From: Bin87 sp965220505
GTDB taxonomy: Bacteria > Chloroflexota > Dehalococcoidia > Lucifugimonadales > UBA3495
Length of the DNA stretch: 64,000 nucleotides
Direction of reading: 5' to 3'
Assembly: GCA_965220505.1 (NCBI GenBank)
Contig: CBDCQE010000001.1
Coordinates: 1,736,001-1,800,000 of the forward strand
The position numbers and the translations under genes are program-made. Position 1 is the stretch's first letter. Every line of letters starts with the position of its first letter. The notes under the pieces were generated by a model. That model was not told the origin of the DNA. It ran no database searches and saw nothing but the letters and a program-made list of their open reading frames with translations. Shown in pieces: positions 35,875 to 44,813 of the stretch.

Positions 35875-36470
35875 CCGTCCGGCAATGCGGCGCCCCTGAT
35901 ACGAGCGAATATCGGTCCCAAGTCAATGGCGACACCGGGCATGGCGTCGGAGGTCAAAACATCATCGGGGCCGTACACCCTCGCCAATGTCATAGATTGT
36001 CCGTCGCCTATGTACTTGGCTACTGATTCGGCGCGTAGGTCAGCCATCCACGCTTCACGGACGCCATTACGAGCGTACACGGGCAGTTTCACGTTCAGGT
36101 CTCTCTGCCTCGTGGATTCGGACAGCACTTCCACGACCAAATCCGGCGCTCCGGTGATGCCGTGCCCGTCGAAAATGTGCCGCCGTTCGTTGGACACATA
36201 GAGCATATCCGGTTGAAAGGTGTTGAACTCGTCAATGGCAGCGTCGTAAGGAGAGATGCGGGTTTCGCCGATGCCTAAGGCCCTTACCTGTACTGTCGCT
36301 TCGATGTACAGCTCTCCGATAAACACCTGATGAGGGTCGTTGGGGCCGGCCATCTTAATCAGTTCCCCTTCAATCAACTGATAACGGACGCCACGATGCG
36401 ACGGTGGCGTCAGCTTCACGTAGTCCGCCCCGGTCAACTTGACCCGCAGTTTCGCCTTGGTCTGCGTCAT
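35871..36470 (-). CDS. Uma2 family protein, tandem copy 1
   Basis: A 199-residue Uma2 protein: YQLIEGELIKMAGPNDPHQV, FQPDMLYVSNERRHI, PDLVVEVLSESTRQRDLNVKLPVYARNGVREAWM. Nearly the same motif set and length as the next gene upstream (36504), so the pair is a recent tandem duplication. GGGAGGGCACACC ribosome site before ATG matches the paralogue's. Confidence 0.85.
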   Translation of the reverse strand: MTQTKAKLRVKLTGADYVKLTPPSHRGVRYQLIEGELIKMAGPNDPHQVFIGELYIEATVQVRALGIGETRISPYDAAIDEFNTFQPDMLYVSNERRHIFDGHGITGAPDLVVEVLSESTRQRDLNVKLPVYARNGVREAWMADLRAESVAKYIGDGQSMTLARVYGPDDVLTSDAMPGVAIDLGPIFARIRGAALPDG

Positions 36471-36503
36471 GGTGTGCCCTCCCGGCGATGCAAACGGCTC
36501 TGA

Positions 36504-37091
36504 TTATATTGCGCTCCGTAATCGGCTGAATATCGGAGCCAGATCGATGGCGACACCGGGCAAGGCGTCGGAGGTCAAAATATCATCGGGTCCGTACACC
36601 TGCTCCAAGGTGAGTGTTTCGCCATCCCCGACATATATTGAAACGGTTCCGTCGCGCAAGTCCGCTACCCACATCTCGCGGACGCCGTTGCGGCCATAGA
36701 CCGGCATCTTTACATTCAAGTCGCGCTGCCGCGTGGATTCGGACAGCACTTCCACCACCACGTCCGGCGCGCCGTTCACGCCGCGCTCGCTCAAAATATG
36801 CTGCTGCTCGGCAGACACGAAAAGCAGGTCCGGCTGGAACGTGTTGTACTCATCAATGTAAACATCGAAGGGCGGGAGCCTGATCTCAAAAGCCCCCGGT
36901 GAACCAATTTGTAACCTGGCGGCAAAGTGCAACTCTCCGATGAACACTTGATGCGGCTGGTTGGCGCCGGCCATCTTAATCAGTTCCCCTTCAATCAACT
37001 GATAACGGACGCCACGATGCGACGGTGGCGTGAGCTTCAGGTAGTCCGCGCCGGTCAACTTGACCCGCAGTTTCGATTGGGGCTGCGCCAT
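36504..37091 (-). CDS. Uma2 family protein, tandem copy 2
   Basis: A 195-residue paralogue of the 35871 gene, with 'KLTGADYLKLTPPSHRGVRYQLIEG', 'PPFDVYIDEYNTFQPDLLFV' and 'VVEVLSESTRQRDLNVKMPVY'. The shared leader GGGAGGGCACGTT before ATG 37091 shows the duplication included the ribosome site. The two proteins differ in the middle (REMWVADLRDGT against REAWMADLRAES), so some divergence has occurred. Confidence 0.85.
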   Translation of the reverse strand: MAQPQSKLRVKLTGADYLKLTPPSHRGVRYQLIEGELIKMAGANQPHQVFIGELHFAARLQIGSPGAFEIRLPPFDVYIDEYNTFQPDLLFVSAEQQHILSERGVNGAPDVVVEVLSESTRQRDLNVKMPVYGRNGVREMWVADLRDGTVSIYVGDGETLTLEQVYGPDDILTSDALPGVAIDLAPIFSRLRSAI

Positions 37092-37119
37092 AACGTGCCC
37101 TCCCGACCACGCCATTTGC

Positions 37120-38253
37120 CTACGGCCAGCCGCCGTTGGCCTCCCGCGACGGCAGGCGCACCGTGGCGTTCCCTCGGGTGGTGACCTGCTGGCGCTGGTT
37201 TTCCCCCCAGATGTCCATATCCACCAGGTGCTCGCCGTCCTCCACCCGCTTGCCGGTGACCTTTCCTCTGCACCACGTGGTGTCGCCGACCACGTTGAAC
37301 CGCCGCAGTTCCACATGCATCCGCTTCAGGAACCCGTCGTCGCCCATCCAGTTGGTCAGCAGGTTGCCCATCCAGCAGCAGCGTTGGCAGCCGTAGTCGT
37401 AGGCTCCGGGCAGGCCGGCCGACTCCGCCGCCTCCTGGATGTCGTGCACTCGGATGATCGCTTCCTGCGCCCCCGTGTTCGGGTCCGTGAAACCCCACGA
37501 GGGATGCCGCAGCATCTCGCGCAGCTGGATGCCGTGGCTGATGCCGCCGATGCAGCCGGCCACGAAAGCGGTGATGTCGCCGTGGCTGAGGGGCCCTTTC
37601 ACCACCGGGGTTAGCTCATCGCCGATCTGCGCGTCCTCGAACCAGCGCGGGTTGTTGCCCCGGATCTCCTCGTTGAGCACCGCGTTGTGGATGGTCTCCA
37701 GCTCTTCCCTGGAGTACTGGTACGGCTCAAAGCTGTACTTCTGACGCTCACGGGCCGCGCTGCGTTCGGCGCGCACTTGCCAACCCTTGGTCTTCGCGAT
37801 GATTTCCCCGCGCTGGTTGAAGTAGTCGGTGACGCTGGACTGGATCACGATGCGCCCGGCGAACTCGCTTTCCTTCTCCTCCAGGCCGGTGAATTGCTCC
37901 TGGACGCTGATCTCATCGCCCAGGTATATGGGGCGGTACCACTCCCAATCGTTGCCGGCGTGGAACCCGTGGACGCCGGGCAACCCGCCCGTCCGGCCCG
38001 AGCACCAGTACACGCTGTACAGGAAACAGGGTGGCGCGATGATGGTGCCGTACTTGCTGGTCTGGGCGTAGGAGCGGTCCCAGTACAGCGGGTTGGTGTC
38101 CCCGATGCCCTGGCAGAAGTGCCGGATGGCGCTGCGGGACGCGTCCTCGTTGAACAGCCCCACGCCGTACTGCCGGGGCCGGTTGAACGTGCCCAACCGC
38201 GAGCGCAGTCGGTCCATTCCTTCTTCCGTGATCCGTCCCGATTCCAGCACCAT
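37120..38253 (-). CDS. MaoC-like hydratase, two hot-dog domains
   Basis: A 377-residue protein. The N-terminal half has FAS1-type hot-dog sequence (ASRSAIRHFCQGIGDTNPLYWDRSYAQTSKYGTIIAPPCFLY), the C-terminal half a second MaoC-like domain (SFEPYQYSR... LSHGDITAFVAGCIGGISHG; CCWMGNLLTNWMGD). Typical members hydrate enoyl-CoA esters or act on beta-hydroxyacyl intermediates. With acyl-CoA dehydrogenase (23601) and enoyl-CoA hydratase (39856) it fits acyl-CoA degradation. Substrate is inferred. Confidence 0.82.
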   Translation of the reverse strand: MVLESGRITEEGMDRLRSRLGTFNRPRQYGVGLFNEDASRSAIRHFCQGIGDTNPLYWDRSYAQTSKYGTIIAPPCFLYSVYWCSGRTGGLPGVHGFHAGNDWEWYRPIYLGDEISVQEQFTGLEEKESEFAGRIVIQSSVTDYFNQRGEIIAKTKGWQVRAERSAARERQKYSFEPYQYSREELETIHNAVLNEEIRGNNPRWFEDAQIGDELTPVVKGPLSHGDITAFVAGCIGGISHGIQLREMLRHPSWGFTDPNTGAQEAIIRVHDIQEAAESAGLPGAYDYGCQRCCWMGNLLTNWMGDDGFLKRMHVELRRFNVVGDTTWCRGKVTGKRVEDGEHLVDMDIWGENQRQQVTTRGNATVRLPSREANGGWP

Positions 38254-38302
38254 CCTGCATATCCTCCAAGTGTCCTGGTAAATCCGCCAGCCATCCGGTG
38301 GC

Positions 38303-39544
38303 CTACGGCGCCGGCGGCACCGTCAAAACCGGCGTCCGCTGGCTCAGGTATTGCTCCGTAACAAACGGTGAGCCGAACCCGTATTCCTCGGCGCACCGGC
38401 GCACCACTTCCAGCGTCTCCGCGCGCAGCGTCTGGGGCGCCGGCTCCGTGCCGCCGGAGATGATGCTGCGGATCAGCCGGCCGGCCAGGTCCTGTTTCGT
38501 TTCCGGATGCCCGCAAATGCCTTCGTAGGCCACGCCGCCGCAGGTCGGGCAGTACCACCACTCCAGGGTCAACACGGAACGGATGCCCAGGTCGGGCAGT
38601 TCGTCGAAGATCTCGTGGGCAGCGTATCGGCCGTAGTAGTCGCCCACGCCGGCGTGGTCCCGGCCGAACATGTGGTGCGTGCAGCCCAGGTTTTTGCGCA
38701 CCAGGGCGTGAAACACCGCTTCTCTCGGCCCGGCGTAGCGCATATCCCACAGCAGCGCCGTGGTTCGGTGAATGTCGTCCCGGAAGAACCCGTTGGCCCG
38801 TAGATTCTCGTGGGCCAGCACGATGGCTTCGTCGATGTAATCGCCCTCTTTCTTTTCGCCGATCACCGCGCTCACCAGCACGCCATCCGCCTGGGCTTCC
38901 ATGAAAGCCCCTTTCATCAGGTACTCGTGGCCGGAGTGTGGCACGTTGCGGGTCTGGTGTGCCACCGCCCGCTGCCATCCCACCGCATCCAATTCCGCAC
39001 GCAGTTGCTTCGGAGTGCGCCAGAACCGATCGAAGGGCGGGCTGATCACCGGCTCACACACCAGCGTGACATCGCCGCCCACGAAGCGGTCGGCATATCC
39101 TAGGGTTCGTTGCACGCCGGGGTGCTCGGGATCGTCGGTCGTGTACACGTGTCGCGCCATTTCGTTTAGATCGACCGCGAATATCTCCGACACGTCGATA
39201 GTCGCTAGCGGATTACCGCCGTGGGTCAACAACACTGTGTCGCCTACCGAAACTCCTGCGTCTTCCAACGTGGCGCTGTCGACGTCCAGCACGATGGGAA
39301 TTGGCCACACGTAGCCGTTGGTCAACCGCATGGTCTCCGAAACCGCGGCCACGTCAGCGCTGCCCATGAACCCCGTCAGCGGGGAGAAGAACCCGTAGGC
39401 GATGTTCACGCACTCGTGAACGATCTGCTCCCGCACCTCGATGGCCGGCAGTCCCGCAACGTCGGAAGAACTGCCAAGAGGCCGTACCCGCTCGACTAGT
39501 ACTCCGCCGTGGGGAGAAAGGCTGTTGTCAACTCGCAAAGTCAT
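38303..39544 (-). CDS. sat: Sulfate adenylyltransferase (ATP sulfurylase)
   Basis: A 413-residue Sat of the dissimilatory/single-subunit type. Signature QTRNVPHSGHEYLMKGAF (Gln-Thr-Arg-Asn and HxxH ATP-binding), GRDHAGVGDYYG, and a CPTCGG...CGHPETK metal-site segment near the C-terminus. It converts sulfate and ATP to APS and PPi, or the reverse in sulfur oxidation; no aprAB is in the window. ATG 39544 is preferred over the longer frame because the conserved domain starts shortly after. Confidence 0.92.
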   Translation of the reverse strand: MTLRVDNSLSPHGGVLVERVRPLGSSSDVAGLPAIEVREQIVHECVNIAYGFFSPLTGFMGSADVAAVSETMRLTNGYVWPIPIVLDVDSATLEDAGVSVGDTVLLTHGGNPLATIDVSEIFAVDLNEMARHVYTTDDPEHPGVQRTLGYADRFVGGDVTLVCEPVISPPFDRFWRTPKQLRAELDAVGWQRAVAHQTRNVPHSGHEYLMKGAFMEAQADGVLVSAVIGEKKEGDYIDEAIVLAHENLRANGFFRDDIHRTTALLWDMRYAGPREAVFHALVRKNLGCTHHMFGRDHAGVGDYYGRYAAHEIFDELPDLGIRSVLTLEWWYCPTCGGVAYEGICGHPETKQDLAGRLIRSIISGGTEPAPQTLRAETLEVVRRCAEEYGFGSPFVTEQYLSQRTPVLTVPPAP

Positions 39545-39622
39545 AATGTCCGAAATTCTATCATCGCACCGACGGAGGCGTACGACCGATCTCGGGTAAT
39601 CGCAGGGCGTTTCGATTACTCC

Positions 39623-39721
39623 CGTCATTCCGGACTTGATCCGGAATCCAGAGTTTTATGAATGTGACGACGTCGCTGGTCGCTAACCGTCGCTGGATTC
39701 CGGCTTTCGCCGGAATGACGG
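39623..39721. repeat. Inverted pair of REP-like palindromes
   Basis: Left copy CGTCATTCCGGA-CTTGA-TCCGGAATCCAG (39623-39650), right copy inverted CTGGATTCCGGCTTTCGCCGGAATGACG (39693-39720), about 42 bases apart. Same family as at 2829, 3819 and 49419. Each copy can fold on its own and the two can also pair with each other over most of their length. Lies in a gap between sat and the enoyl-CoA hydratase genes. Confidence 0.8.
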
Positions 39722-39830
39722 ATACTGGTGGTCGCAGAGCAGCAATCTAAAGGCCATGCGGGTAATCGCCGGCCCGCTATGGGAACCGGTCCGCGCTCCA
39801 GACGATACGCGGAACCCGATGAAAATGGGT

Positions 39831-39852
39831 GGAGCGTCCGATTGGACGCTCC
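39831..39852 (-). terminator. Hairpin after the enoyl-CoA hydratase gene
   Basis: A 9-bp perfect stem (39831-39839 with 39844-39852) with a GATT loop, 4 bases beyond the stop codon (minus strand, 39856). A run of Ts (attttc) follows after several bases on the minus strand, so an intrinsic terminator is plausible but imperfect. Confidence 0.5.
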
Positions 39853-39855
39853 GGA

Positions 39856-40680
39856 CTAGCTGTCGCGATACTCCGCCGTCCGTTTTTGCCGGAACGCGGA
39901 CACTCCTTCCACGTGGTCCTGGGACGTCAGCGTGATGGTCTCGCCGGCGGCGGCCATCTTCATCGCTGTTTCCAGGTCGAACTCCAGCCCCTTGTACAGC
40001 ATGAGCTTGGACAGCCGGATCGCGATGGGTGGTCCCGCAGCGATTTTCCTGGCCAACTCCATCGTGGTCTCTTCCAGATCATCCTCGTCGACCAGCCGAT
40101 TTAGAAAGCCCAAGCGGTGCGCCTCTTCGGCTTCCAGGAAGCCGCCCGTGAACAGCATCTCGGCCGCACGACCCAGGCTCCCCAGCGTGCGCGGGTACAG
40201 CCACGTCCCGCCAAATCCAGGGAACAGGCCGATGCGAACGTAGGCGGACATGAACCTCGACCTCTGGGTGCCCGTGCGGATATCGCAGGCGCAGGCCAGG
40301 TCCAGGCCGGCCCCGGTTGCCACCCCGTTCACCATGGCGATCACCGGCTTTTCGCACCGCTGCACTCCAAGGATCATATCCTGCGCCAGCTTGAAACTGC
40401 GCCGTACCTCGTCGGCGTTTCCCGAGGTCCACCCGCTGCCGTTTCCGTTGGACGAGCCGCCCAGTTGGTTCATATCGCCGCCGGCGCAAAACGCGCGCCC
40501 AGCGCCGGTGATGATTACCACGCGGGTCTCGGGATCGGCGTCGGCTTTTGCCACGGCGTCGGCGATCTCCACCTGCATCTGGTCATTGAGGGCATTCAGT
40601 CGGTCCGGCCGGTTCAGCGTGATCCGCGTGATGCTGCTGTCCCGGTCTGCTTCGTAGAGAATGAGTTCGTAGTCGGGCAT
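39856..40680 (-). CDS. Enoyl-CoA hydratase/isomerase family protein
   Basis: A 274-residue crotonase-fold protein. 'RITLNRPDRLNALND', 'FCAGGDMNQLG' (oxyanion-hole Gly), 'ACACDIRTGT' and 'FPGFGGTWLYPR' are typical. It hydrates trans-2-enoyl-CoAs or catalyses related isomerisations. Start ATG 40680 is preceded by GGAGG at optimal distance; a longer start at 40698 lacks this. A 20-residue Gly/Ser/Asn insertion after the first oxyanion segment (SSNGNGSGWTSG) is unusual. Confidence 0.9.
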   Translation of the reverse strand: MPDYELILYEADRDSSITRITLNRPDRLNALNDQMQVEIADAVAKADADPETRVVIITGAGRAFCAGGDMNQLGGSSNGNGSGWTSGNADEVRRSFKLAQDMILGVQRCEKPVIAMVNGVATGAGLDLACACDIRTGTQRSRFMSAYVRIGLFPGFGGTWLYPRTLGSLGRAAEMLFTGGFLEAEEAHRLGFLNRLVDEDDLEETTMELARKIAAGPPIAIRLSKLMLYKGLEFDLETAMKMAAAGETITLTSQDHVEGVSAFRQKRTAEYRDS

Positions 40681-40967
40681 GAATTCGTTTCCTCCCATGT
40701 CAAAACGATTAATTTTAGCACGGGAAGCCGGCGATTCCGTCCGCGTCAGATTCCGCTATAATGCTGCCAATTTTCGCCCACCTGGACTGGTTTGTGCGTC
40801 GATGTTAACCGACAGCAGGAGTGGCATTCGTTTCATCCCCGCGCGGATACGCGGCTTTCGCCCACCGCGAATGCTCTCCCATTGCAGCAAGGGCCGACCG
40901 GCCATCACTCCCACACAGACCAGTGATTTGTACAATCCGACCAATGACTTCGCATGGAGGTGCCCAG

Positions 40968-41843
40968 TTGGAAGAATCGTCTCATGGAGTATTAATCGCC
41001 ATCGATTGGGAAAACATACGGAGGGGGGCCCAACTCTACCAGAAAAGCGTAACTCCTCAAGCGTTGTACGAGGCCATGACTAATGTGGGGCAGGTATTCG
41101 GGGACGTGTTGGGAGGCAAGGCATTTGGCGACTGGAGTCTACGGCCTGATGACGGTACCGCGTTCACGCAAGCCGGCATGACTCTTTACCACGCTCCCAG
41201 GACCATGGCCGGCAAAGACCGCAGCGACCCTTCAATCTTATTGGAAGTGTACGACTGGCTCCGCGATCGTGAAGACTGTAGCGTGGTTATTCTCGGTTCG
41301 GGGGATTCCGACTACCAGGTGCTCGTTGACCGTGCCCGCGGCATGGGTCGTCGCGTTATCCTGTGCGCCTTCAGCCAGTCCGTCGCTCGCGACATGCTCG
41401 CCGTAGCCCCGCTGTTCCCGCTGGAGGCCGAACTGGGATTCCAGTTGGCCGAGCACGGCGACGTGGAAGTCCAACTGCCCACCGCGGAGGAGCAGGCGGA
41501 AGCCGCCCAGGACGTGCTCCAGATCTTCGTTCGCGAAATGAGCAAGCTGGAATCCCGCATGAACTTCGTGGGATACAGTATGCTGTGCAACCAGTGGATG
41601 CTCGATTGGGGAATCGCCTGGAACGAATTCGAATGCCGCCGGCTGGTGGAAGACTGGCTCTACGAAGGTATCATTGAACGGCACGACGTCCCCAACCCCA
41701 ACAACCCTCAGTACCCCACCTCGGCCGTAAGACTGATCCGAACCAACGAACTGGTTCGCGACGCGTTGGGATTGAACCGACCCGCCATCTCCAACCCGGT
41801 GGTGTCCGCCGTCGCCGATCAGCACTATCACAACCCGGAGTAA
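40968..41843 (+). CDS. NYN domain protein (PIN-like RNase)
   Basis: A 291-residue protein. 'HGVLIAIDWENIRRG' is the NYN/LabA start with its catalytic Asp; 'VVILGSGDSDYQVLVDRARGMGRRV' contains the GSGDSD acidic motif. The C-terminal region 'LVEDWLYEGIIERHDV' may be a winged-helix. TTG 40968 is chosen because GGAGG lies 7 bases upstream; ATG 40944 lacks a site. Likely cytoplasmic RNase or RNA-binding regulator. Confidence 0.82.
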   Translation: MEESSHGVLIAIDWENIRRGAQLYQKSVTPQALYEAMTNVGQVFGDVLGGKAFGDWSLRPDDGTAFTQAGMTLYHAPRTMAGKDRSDPSILLEVYDWLRDREDCSVVILGSGDSDYQVLVDRARGMGRRVILCAFSQSVARDMLAVAPLFPLEAELGFQLAEHGDVEVQLPTAEEQAEAAQDVLQIFVREMSKLESRMNFVGYSMLCNQWMLDWGIAWNEFECRRLVEDWLYEGIIERHDVPNPNNPQYPTSAVRLIRTNELVRDALGLNRPAISNPVVSAVADQHYHNPE

Positions 41844-41847
41844 ACGG

Positions 41848-43035
41848 ATGACCTCCTTCAGCTACATCGACCATCTCGAGTGCACCATCTGCGGCGGCGA
41901 GTTTCCGTATGACGGGCTCGCCACCGTCAGCGATTGCTGCGGCAAGGTCCTGTTCGTCCGGTACGACCTGCCCCGCCTGCGACGGGAGGTGCAGCGCTCG
42001 GTGTTCGATAGCCGACCGGCCAATATGTGGCGCTACAACGAATTGCTGCCGGTCACCGACCCTGCGGAAGTCATCACCCTGGGCGAAGGCGGCACCCCAC
42101 TGCTGGACGCCACCACGCTGGCCCGGCAGGTTGGCGTCCGCCGGCTGCTTATCAAGGAGGAGGGTCTCAATCCCACCGGCACCTTCAAGGCTCGGGGCAT
42201 CGCCGCTGCGGTGTCCAAGGCCGTCGAGATCGGAGCCCGCGGCTTCACGATGCCCTCGGCGGGCAACGCGGCCGGAGCCGCCGCCGCCTACTGCGCCCGC
42301 GCCGGCACTCCGGTCAAGGTCTTCATGCCCCAGGACGCGCCTTCCTCCAACAAGAAGGAGTCCATCGTCGCCGGCTCCGAACTCAACCTCGTGGACGGTC
42401 TGATCAGCGACGCCGGCCGCATCGCCGTTTCCGTTGCCGCCGAGCAGGGCCTGTTCGACCTTTCGACCCTCAAGGAACCGTGCCGCGCCGAGGGCAAGAA
42501 GACCATGGGCCTGGAAATCGCCCACCAACTGGGCTGGCGTATGCCCGACGCCATCGTCTATCCCACCGGGGGCGGGACCGGCATCATCGGCATGCACAAG
42601 GGTTTCCAGGAACTGCTGGAACTGGGCTGGATCGAGGGCAAACTCCCCCGGTTCTACGCCGTCCAGGCCGACGGCTGCCAACCCATCGTCAAGGCCTGGA
42701 ACGACGGAACCGACACCGCCGATCTGTGGCCCAACGCTACCACCAAAGCCGATGGCCTCCGCGTGCCCGGCCCTTTCGCCGACTACCTGATCCTCCAGGC
42801 GCTCCGCGAGACCGGCGGTGGCGCGCTGGCCGTCAGCGACGACGACATGATCGAAGCCATGTACACGCTGGCCGCCACCGAGGGCGTCATCGCCTGTCCC
42901 GAGGGCGCAGCGACGCTGGTTGGCCTGCAGCGCCTCCTCGCCGACGGCAGCATCGGGGCCGACGAAGAAGTGGTGCTGTTGAACACCGGGTCGGGCTACA
43001 AGTACCTCGATCTGCTGCGCGGACCGGGCGAGTAG
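41848..43035 (+). CDS. thrC: Threonine synthase
   Basis: A 395-residue PLP enzyme: converts phosphohomoserine to threonine. CTICGGEF zinc-ribbon-like N-terminus, KEEGLNPTGTFKARG with the PLP Lys, SAGNAAGAAAAYCARAG, PTGGGTGIIGMHKG phosphate loop, and STLKEPCRAEGKKTMG. The 4-base gap to the NYN gene suggests coupling. No hom or thrB neighbours. Confidence 0.92.
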   Translation: MTSFSYIDHLECTICGGEFPYDGLATVSDCCGKVLFVRYDLPRLRREVQRSVFDSRPANMWRYNELLPVTDPAEVITLGEGGTPLLDATTLARQVGVRRLLIKEEGLNPTGTFKARGIAAAVSKAVEIGARGFTMPSAGNAAGAAAAYCARAGTPVKVFMPQDAPSSNKKESIVAGSELNLVDGLISDAGRIAVSVAAEQGLFDLSTLKEPCRAEGKKTMGLEIAHQLGWRMPDAIVYPTGGGTGIIGMHKGFQELLELGWIEGKLPRFYAVQADGCQPIVKAWNDGTDTADLWPNATTKADGLRVPGPFADYLILQALRETGGGALAVSDDDMIEAMYTLAATEGVIACPEGAATLVGLQRLLADGSIGADEEVVLLNTGSGYKYLDLLRGPGE

Positions 43036-43075
43036 AGTTGCTCACCAAAGGCCGCGCCGCCCGGATTGTCCGGGG

Positions 43076-44089
43076 CTACAGCAGCGGCATCTGGAACGCG
43101 CGGTCGGCCTCCGTGGCGTTCTTTCCCAGGTGGATGGCCGAGTAGCCTTTGCGGCGCAGGTGGTCCGCCAGGTCGGGGAACCCGAACACGGTGTACACCT
43201 GCCTGGGCTGCACCGCTTCAACGTAGCCGACCAGGTCGTTGAAATCGGCGTGATCGCTGTAGGGCAGGCTAGCGTCGCCAGGTCTTCCTCTACCCCAGGG
43301 CTTCACCCCTGCACCTGCCGCCCAGCCGGTCAGCTCGAGGTACCGGACGGGCCGGCGTTCCGGTTTCACGAGGTTTACCGTTTCCCGGGATTTCTTGCCC
43401 GGCGGGAATAGCAGCACCTCACTGTCGCGAAACTCCCCGTCACAAACGCGGTATGGGCCAGGGAAGACCACTCCCGCTGCTTCGTATTTCTGCGCGATGT
43501 CGTACACGCTCTCATCGCACGCCACGCGGAAACCGGCCGTCAGCAGGTGATACAACGCTTCCTGCGCCTTGCCCAACCTCCAGCCCATAACCACGGGCAC
43601 GGCTCCCTGTTCCAGCCATTGGGCCACCACACGCATCGCGGTGCCGATGGCCTCCTCCTGGGCCGGGAAGACGTAATCCGGACGTCCGTAGGTGCTTTCG
43701 ATCACCAGCACGTCGCAGGGGACTGGCTGGTGTCCTTCGTTGATCGGCGAAGGCTGCACCCTCAGGTCGCCCGTGTACAGCAGGCGCTCTCCGGTCGCCT
43801 TGTTCTCGACGAGGGTTTGCGCGGATCCCAGGCAATGACCGGCGGGGTAGAGGGTGACGGCGCAGCCCTCAAAATCCAGCGTCTGGCCAAAATCCAATTC
43901 CACCGGATCAGATCGATCCAGATAATCGCCCAGCAGCAACCGGGTGGCGGTCGTCAGCACGGGACGGCGATGTTTGGCCGTGTGGTCCGAGTGCGCGTGG
44001 GAGATGACCGACGTGTCCTGCTTGCGCAGGGCATCAAGCCACAATCCTACTTCCGGGAGGAACACCCCCCGGTCAAATACCACGTCCAA
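43076..44089 (-). CDS. MBL-fold exonuclease / mRNA 3'-end processing factor-like
   Basis: A 337-residue metallo-beta-lactamase-fold nuclease. Metal motifs HAHSDH near residue 31, AGHCLGSAQ, TGDLR, STYG and YSDHADF, with the final beta-CASP-like part (VYTVFGFPDLADHLRRKG). Matches the ligase-associated exonuclease/Ysh1-like group acting on nucleic acids. No DNA ligase gene is adjacent. Confidence 0.85.
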   Translation of the reverse strand: MDVVFDRGVFLPEVGLWLDALRKQDTSVISHAHSDHTAKHRRPVLTTATRLLLGDYLDRSDPVELDFGQTLDFEGCAVTLYPAGHCLGSAQTLVENKATGERLLYTGDLRVQPSPINEGHQPVPCDVLVIESTYGRPDYVFPAQEEAIGTAMRVVAQWLEQGAVPVVMGWRLGKAQEALYHLLTAGFRVACDESVYDIAQKYEAAGVVFPGPYRVCDGEFRDSEVLLFPPGKKSRETVNLVKPERRPVRYLELTGWAAGAGVKPWGRGRPGDASLPYSDHADFNDLVGYVEAVQPRQVYTVFGFPDLADHLRRKGYSAIHLGKNATEADRAFQMPLL

Positions 44090-44284
44090 TCAGGCGTCCG
44101 GGCCGCCGGCTGCGGCGTGGCGGAGTATAGCACGCGGCCCTCAACGGCGCCGGGCGACCACACCACGCCGACGGGCGTCTGCTCCTTGCGCCGGTGCTTA
44201 CCGGCGTGCGGTATAATCCTTGCCAACCCCGCCGGGAGGCCACCGTCGCATACCGCCCGCCCGGCTCAACCGAGGAGAATCTAG

Positions 44285-44752
44285 ATGCCTGGTCAAATCG
44301 GCGACAACGCGCCGGACTTCACTCTCCCGTCTCCCAATGATGGAGACATATCTCTGAGCACCTACCGCGGAACCCACACCGTGGTCCTTTCCTTCCACGT
44401 CCTGGACTTCACCAGCGGTTGAACGGACCAGGCCACCTCCTTCCGCCGCTTCAACCCGCGGTTTCAGGAGTTGAATGCCCAGGTGCTGGGTATCAGTTGT
44501 GACCACGTAGCCGCTCACCGGGCCTGGACCACCACCATGGGTGGACTGCCTTATCCCGAACTGTCCGACTGGCATCCCAAGGGCCAGGTGACCACCGCTT
44601 ACGACCTCTGGAACGAGGAGCGCGGCGCCGGGACCCGCGCGGTGATCATCGTCGATCCCCAGGGCGTGATCCGGTATCGGGAGACCTATCAGCCGGGCAC
44701 CCTGCCGGACCCGGAGACAATTCTCCAGGCAGTAGCCGACATCAACGGATAA
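44285..44752 (+). CDS. Selenocysteine-containing peroxiredoxin (UGA at codon 46)
   Basis: ATG 44285 opens MPGQIGDNAPDFTLPSP, the usual Prx start, and the frame continues to 44752 (155 codons) if the in-frame TGA at 44420-44422 (codon 46) is read through. The flanks are FHVLDFTSG-U-TDQATSF, so the TGA sits exactly at the peroxidatic cysteine (T-x-x-C). The residues after it (ELNAQVLGISCDHVAAHRAW...ERGAGTRAVIIVD) are a well-preserved AhpC/TSA-type continuation. A stem-loop 14 bases downstream (44437-44470) fits a bacterial SECIS element. Together this indicates a selenoprotein rather than a pseudogene. Terminator hairpin at 44760. selABCD are not in the window. Confidence 0.8.
44437..44470 (+). 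promoter_or_regulatory. Candidate bacterial SECIS element
   Basis: Starts 14 bases after the in-frame UGA. Stem CTCCT (44437-44441) with AGGAG (44466-44470), asymmetric bulge, inner stem CCGC (44443-44446) with GCGG (44458-44461), apical loop 44447-44457 with a G at the second loop base, a feature of bacterial SECIS. Distance from UGA to apical loop is 24 bases, inside the known range. Confidence 0.6.
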
Positions 44753-44759
44753 TACAAAA

Positions 44760-44783
44760 GGGGCGGGTTCCAGGACCCGCCCC
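44760..44783 (+). terminator. Hairpin after the peroxiredoxin gene
   Basis: GGGGCGGGT (44760-44768) pairs with ACCCGCCCC (44775-44783), loop of 6. It begins 8 bases after the stop codon at 44750-44752. No T-tract follows (aatcatcgg), so termination may need Rho or the stem may act in both directions for the convergent greA gene. Confidence 0.6.
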
Positions 44784-44813
44784 AATCATCGGTACGCCAT
44801 TCGCCGCCGGGTA

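Noticed and set aside
44285..44419. Short truncated peroxiredoxin ending at the TGA, or an alternative start after the TGA (44471 ATG)
   Set aside because: Both would remove either the catalytic site or most of the fold, while the full frame aligns end to end with peroxiredoxins with the TGA at the Cys position.
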